Source: Doris montereyensis (Eukaryota; Mollusca; Gastropoda; Nudibranchia; Dorididae). From it: a stretch of 64,000 nt of DNA. The stretch lies in NCBI GenBank assembly GCA_037039925.1, contig JAXRKP010000147.1, forward strand, positions 351,001 through 415,000, in the 5' to 3' direction. The translations under genes and the position numbers were made by a program. Positions 37,804-64,000 of this stretch are shown piece by piece (position 1 is the stretch's first letter; the number at the start of each line of letters is the position of its first letter). The notes below the pieces were generated by a model. That model was not told the origin of the DNA. It searched no databases and saw only the letters and a program-made list of their open reading frames with translations.

Positions 37804-37826
37804 TACTACTACTACTATTTCTTCTT

Positions 37827-37923
<97 letters not shown>

Positions 37924-37933
37924 AACTACAACG

Positions 37934-37994
<61 letters not shown>
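37636..37994. repeat. (TAC)n trinucleotide tract
   Basis: About 350 bp of CTA/TAC triplets with a few TTC/TTG interruptions. Ser-rich and Tyr-rich ORFs on the two strands are repeat artefacts. Confidence 0.97.
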
Positions 37995-38137
37995 GGCGAA
38001 ATATGAATATGATATGACAACTCCACTAAAAAAGACAGAACAACCACCGATTGTTCTGTCTTTATTAGTGGAGTTGTCACTTATTGTCATATTTCGTCTT
38101 TGATTTCACTCCACTGTGGCTCCTTCTCGTATTACTA
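37994..38137. repeat. Head-on pair of Penelope terminal fragments
   Basis: 38052-38137 (TGTTCTGTCTTTATTAGTGG ... CTCCACTGTGGCTCC, ending TCGTATTA) is the extreme 3' end of the Penelope pLTR. It is preceded by an inverted copy of its first 45 bp (37996-38041: GCGAAATATG ... GACAACTCCACTA ... AGACAGAAC). The pair forms a hairpin whose arms are separated by 10 bp, wedged between the (TAC)n tract and more TAC units. Confidence 0.88.
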
Positions 38138-38144
38138 CTACTAA

Positions 38145-38330
38145 AGACAAACAGTGAGGCAAAGGGTATGTCGAAATGAAGGATGAGGACATTAAATGAT
38201 AATATTAAAGCCCCATAGGAACAAAGACGAGAAAAATACAAGGGAGACAGAGCAAATTTTGACCACCATGGGGATTGAACCCGCAACCTCTGCGTCGGCA
38301 CCCATACATTGCAGTACAGTGTTTTCAGCA
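38145..38330 (-). mobile_element. SINE-like repeat, family C
   Basis: On the minus strand a B-box-like GGTTGCGGGTTCAATCCCC follows TGCCGACGCAGAG. The rest (GTTCCTATGGGGCTTTAAT, TTGCCTCACTGTTTGTC) matches the inverted pair at 28520-28680. It is probably tRNA-derived. Confidence 0.65.
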
Positions 38331-38459
38331 AAATTACGAGGATACACTTCAGCCATGCATATTTTCCGTCTATCGCTTATCCCCCTAAAAGTATACCACT
38401 TTGTTTGGCTTTATTTTGCCGTGGCTGTCCTATTCAGTGACGCTGTCAAATTAAAAATA

Positions 38460-38790
38460 TATAGGTTCTAGATATTAAAGATCTAAATCTAGATCTAGAT
38501 CTACGTCTAGAGCTAGATCTAGATGATATCTTGATTACACAGATCTAGATACAAAGGCAAAAAGCAGATCTTGATCTAGAGTCAATCTTTTGTTTACATA
38601 GTAGATCTAGTCAAGATCTAGATCTAGATCTAGACCATAGTCAAGTCATAGACCTAGAGAGAGAATCTAGATCTAGATCTAGTCTAGATCTAGATCTAGA
38701 ATCTAGATAAGATTTATTCTAAATCTTACAAGATCTAGTATCTTAGTATCTAGATCTAGTCTAGATCTATCGATTCTAGAGTAGTATAAC
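38460..38790. repeat. TAGATC hexamer island, largest
   Basis: About 330 bp dominated by TAGATC/AGATCT words, including runs such as CTAGATCTAGATCTAGAT. Confidence 0.88.
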
Positions 38791-40288
38791 AAGCACTTCA
38801 GTGTTTACTGGACAGCTTGAGCTTAGTAAGTAAGTTTGGTAGACTAGATTCTAGAACTTTACATTTACGGATGACATTTTTATTTTGTTTTCTATTGATT
38901 TACCGTGACATGCCCTTATTTTTATCCTAAACCCTAACCTCACACACCCATTTAACTCAATGGTTTGTCCTGCAAACTCTGCCGCCTGGCCGAGTGAATA
39001 CATATAATATATAATACGCAATTCTTGGCACTCATTAAGAAGTGATGTCCTGTTTGACCCAGAAATGAATGTAACTAAAAAGTGGTTAGGTGGTGTGTTT
39101 AATTATTAGATCTATGCCAAGTTAACACAACAATATTTTTTTTATTTTATAAGTATTTTTATTGAGTATTATTAGTTGTAACACCTGAGGTGCGGCGACC
39201 GGCTATTTCGTCCTTCCCTAAAAGACTGTGTTGCGCGGATGCTGGCTATATCTGTCCTCCTGCGGGAATCCTCTCCTGCAAACCGTGTCGAAGGCAGGGT
39301 GTTTTGTGGATCGGGATGCCCTCAAAATGTGTCTTTTTCATTGTATTTCCTCAAATAAAGCTTAAAACTGGCTTTCTGATTGGTCAGCCAATTATATTAA
39401 TATTAGAGAAAACTGATGCTTGCCTCGCGGATTAGTGAATCTTGGTAGAGTCCAAGTAGATAGGAGGTGTTAAGTTTCAAGGTGCGAAGAATAGACCCTT
39501 CTGTTACAAAGAATGAAAGGATTTCATTGAACTAGTGAATTGTCTTGATCACCTTACACACTAAAATGGTATCTTCTGTAAATAGTGTGGGGTTTGGGGT
39601 GTGTTATTAATGCTACAAAGAGTCAATGTGTTGCAATTTAGACGTGATAGTAGAGGAAGCAAATTGACCACAGCTGCCTGGTTTATTAAAATCACAAACA
39701 AGGGAGGTAAATGTTGAATTTCTGCACCACGTTTGATGAACTCACATGCTGGTCACCCCCCCTCCCTCCCTCCCCCAATTGTTGCCCCTGACCTATTTTC
39801 GCCAACATTTCTGTTTTCTCTGCTTCACAAGCACCAGACAGTTGGCGGTCATTTCTGTATTTGAATGTAGTTGATTTGAGGCCGTCTTATCTTCCTGATT
39901 AAGTGCGTCAACATGCTTATCTTCAGTCCTTGGTTGACAGGGTGCCGGGAGTGCTTCTCATCTGTCAAGTCTGCGGTTTGTTTTGAATAAACTGCACCAG
40001 AGATAAATTTGTTTTTTGCTCGTGCTCTTGCCATAAAGTGTACCACATAAATTTCAGATGTGATTTTGCATCCAGAAACATCACACCACACCTTTGAACT
40101 GTTGACCAATTTTCAATGGGGTACGCCATCTTTTCAGTGATGTCACAAAGTAATGAATTCATTTAGCACCACATAAGGAAATGAATTGGCTGAGATGTAC
40201 ATTTTTTACAGATCTCAAAAAGTAAATTAGTTTCCAAGTTATTGCCATTTTCACCTTATTTATTGATGTATTTATTTGTATTTTGCAG
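38791..40288. other. Upstream of KAT2, promoter or first exon not located
   Basis: No motif-bearing frame. A GC-richer block at 39185-39330 (CCTGAGGTGCGGCGACCGG, TGCGCGGATGCTGGC) could be a promoter or non-coding exon. KAT2 exon 1 as seen starts after an acceptor, so at least one upstream exon must exist. Confidence 0.35.
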
Positions 40289-62286
<21,998 letters not shown>

Positions 62287-62540
62287 AACATAACTACGTC
62301 ATGTTTTAGTATATAAAGATTAATATTTTGTACATGTGTAAATATACATGTGTATATTATGTCGCTCAAAGGCGTTAACTGCATCTTATCCATGTGATTA
62401 AATTCCTTTATCAGGCAAACTTTTCTGACATTCCCAAATCTATGAAGGCAGTTACATGGAATTGAATGATGTATCATTTATAAGCAAAGGAATCATAGAA
62501 TGTTGCCAGGTGGAAATAAAATCGAAGTCTACACTAAAAT
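62287..62540 (+). terminator. KAT2 3' UTR with polyadenylation signal
   Basis: Follows the TAA stop. AATAAA at 62515-62520 is the first canonical signal downstream. No other gene starts before it. Confidence 0.6.
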
Positions 62541-63769
62541 GAAAGTTCAGACTCTGGGTGTAATGCAGGGAAGATGAAGGAACACTGATTGATTTTCACT
62601 CTTAAAAGTGAATTGTAAAGGCATTTTGATTGTGCCCCCTTCCCACTACAAGAAAGGAAAAGGAAAATTTAAAAGTAAATCTTAAACAAAAGGGTTTGTG
62701 ATTCACAAAGGCTTAAGTAACTGGAGTAGATGTAACATGAAATTGCACAACTTTCCCACATTCTCAAAATTCATACCTTTTATATTTTATGAGTCCTTTC
62801 ATGGCTGGAGTGGGTGAAATAAGCCTGAGTTTAAAGTGATTTCAGTCTTGTTAGTCTGCTGCATCTACACAAATGTAGAAATCTTACTGAGAGCAAAAGA
62901 AACTTACGGAGTGTAGAGACATTCATTGATGTATCATACACTGAGTCAACAATCTTTTATTACGAGAGGAACTTAAAAGTATTTATACTTTATAGTTATA
63001 TATGTAGATTTTGTAATTTTTAAAATCATGTATTATGTTATTTATAAAATCAAAATAGATGCTTTGCTATGAGTTGGAAAAAAGTCAGATTGAGAGGAAG
63101 CGTGAGTGATAAGCATAAGCGCATCTCGTTTAGTTTTGACACAATGGCAGAGGGAAAATGATACATCTGTAAATTTGTTTTATGTGACAAGAGCTGTTGT
63201 ATTCATTGTTTCCTGGGAATCATAGCCTGTTAAATATTGCCTCATAATGGAATATGAACTAGGTAACCTTTTGTGTGCATTTATTATGTTCAAGTCATGC
63301 TTATGTTGGTGCTATAGCATGGTTTGATTTTAACACCAGACTATTAGTATTGATGAATAAATGCTTTATTAAAGTTATCCATTTTTCAACTTTTAATGTT
63401 GCAGGTCTTGTTTTTTCAATATGTTTACATAGTTCTAGTGGCATACACTTTGCTTCGTGTTTGTTTGTTTGTTTGTTTAATTAAAGATTACCCTATGCAG
63501 TGATCTCAGTAGGGAAACTGTAAGATGAAAGATATGTGGAACATTGCATTGATCAGACTAATGGTATCAAATGATAATACTCATCATAGAGAATCTTTAA
63601 AAAAAGACGGAGAGATTAAGAACGAGAGAGAATGTACATCAAGATAGAAGATAAGAAAAAGAGTGAAAGGAAAGAAGCAGCGCCCACCGATCACTCAGAA
63701 GGATAAAAATGGATGGTACCAGGAAAGGGGAATTAGAAGACTTAGTTTAGGATCATGAGTAATCTAAAC
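62541..63769. other. Intergenic, nothing recognised
   Basis: AT-rich, with no coding similarity. A second AATAAA-like site near 63357 could be an alternative end of the KAT2 message. Confidence 0.45.
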
Positions 63770-63865
63770 CACAGGTGCAATAAAAGTTTATCTGTACAGA
63801 AACAGGGATAAGCTCCGGCTCTCTGGGCCGCAATGGCTTTGAAGGAACTTACTATTTTACATTGT
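63770..63865 (+). mobile_element. SINE family A tail fragment
   Basis: ATAAGCTCCGGCTCTCTGGG and CCGCAATGGCTTTGAAGGAA match the 3' part of the reference copy at 53510-53550. The head is missing. Confidence 0.75.
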
Positions 63866-64000
63866 CCTATGCTAATTTAGTTTGCTTTTATTCCTATTGT
63901 TATCTTTTTTCTTGTTTTATATAATTACAATTACAAGTACGCATTGGATTTGTATTAATGTATTCTTTTCATACCTTTCTTGCGCATATTTACCTACGTT

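Noticed and set aside
37610..38080. 156-residue poly-Ser ORF and poly-Tyr ORF on opposite strands
   Set aside because: Both are readings of the (TAC)n tract.
38960..39000. GCCTGGCCGAGTGAATAC as part of a tRNA gene
   Set aside because: Only an A-box-like word; no cloverleaf or B box follows.
39190..39435. 81-residue ORF with CxxC-like pairs as KAT2 first exon
   Set aside because: No similarity to KAT2 N-termini and no convincing donor in the right phase.

Overview
This is a window of an animal nuclear genome. It is AT-rich, has small exons with GT/AG introns, and is crowded with retroelements and simple repeats. The gene set (ARPC1, KAT2/GCN5-PCAF, CENP-X), EN+ Penelope-like and RTE-like elements, tRNA-derived SINEs and many islands of the hexamer TAGATC suggest a lophotrochozoan. 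A mollusc, probably a gastropod, is my inference; no phylogenetic marker settles it.

Layout: (1) 1-888 holds the last two exons of ARPC1 (+). (2) 889-13.6 kb is intergenic. It contains a Tc1/mariner transposase relic, an (ATT)n tract, a 5 kb Penelope-like element with terminal repeats and a 12-bp target-site duplication, and several families of degenerate tandem repeat. (3) 13,635-22,765 is a five-exon gene (+) for a small Ser-rich/basic, then Gly-Tyr-Pro-rich protein. Its introns contain a 1.1 kb foldback element, a non-LTR 3' end and a 700-bp dispersed repeat. (4) 22.8-32.3 kb is mostly intergenic, with SINEs, an RTE-like 3' end and tandem repeats. (5) 37,237-32,382 (-) is CENP-X (MHF2); its first intron holds an RTE endonuclease relic and an unrecognised decayed coding region. 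(6) 37.6-39.2 kb holds a (TAC)n tract, an inverted pair of Penelope terminal fragments, a SINE-like repeat and a TAGATC island. (7) 40,289-62,286 (+) is the histone acetyltransferase KAT2 in 17 recognisable exons, carrying the PCAF-homology region, GNAT acetyltransferase and bromodomain. Its introns are loaded with a CR1/Jockey-like element, SINEs, a TA-flanked CAGTG...CACTG element, an RTE fragment, an ORF1-like fragment, an 18-unit minisatellite and a 79-bp triplication. (8) 62.3-64 kb is 3' flank.

The cellular genes share no operon-like logic; they are separate housekeeping functions in actin nucleation, kinetochore/DNA repair and chromatin acetylation. KAT2 and CENP-X lie head to head about 3 kb apart.

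A recurring theme is that exons of conserved genes contain single-base length changes, mostly in short homopolymers, that break otherwise excellent reading frames. The simplest reading is residual long-read assembly error, so automatic gene models here are likely to be fragmented.
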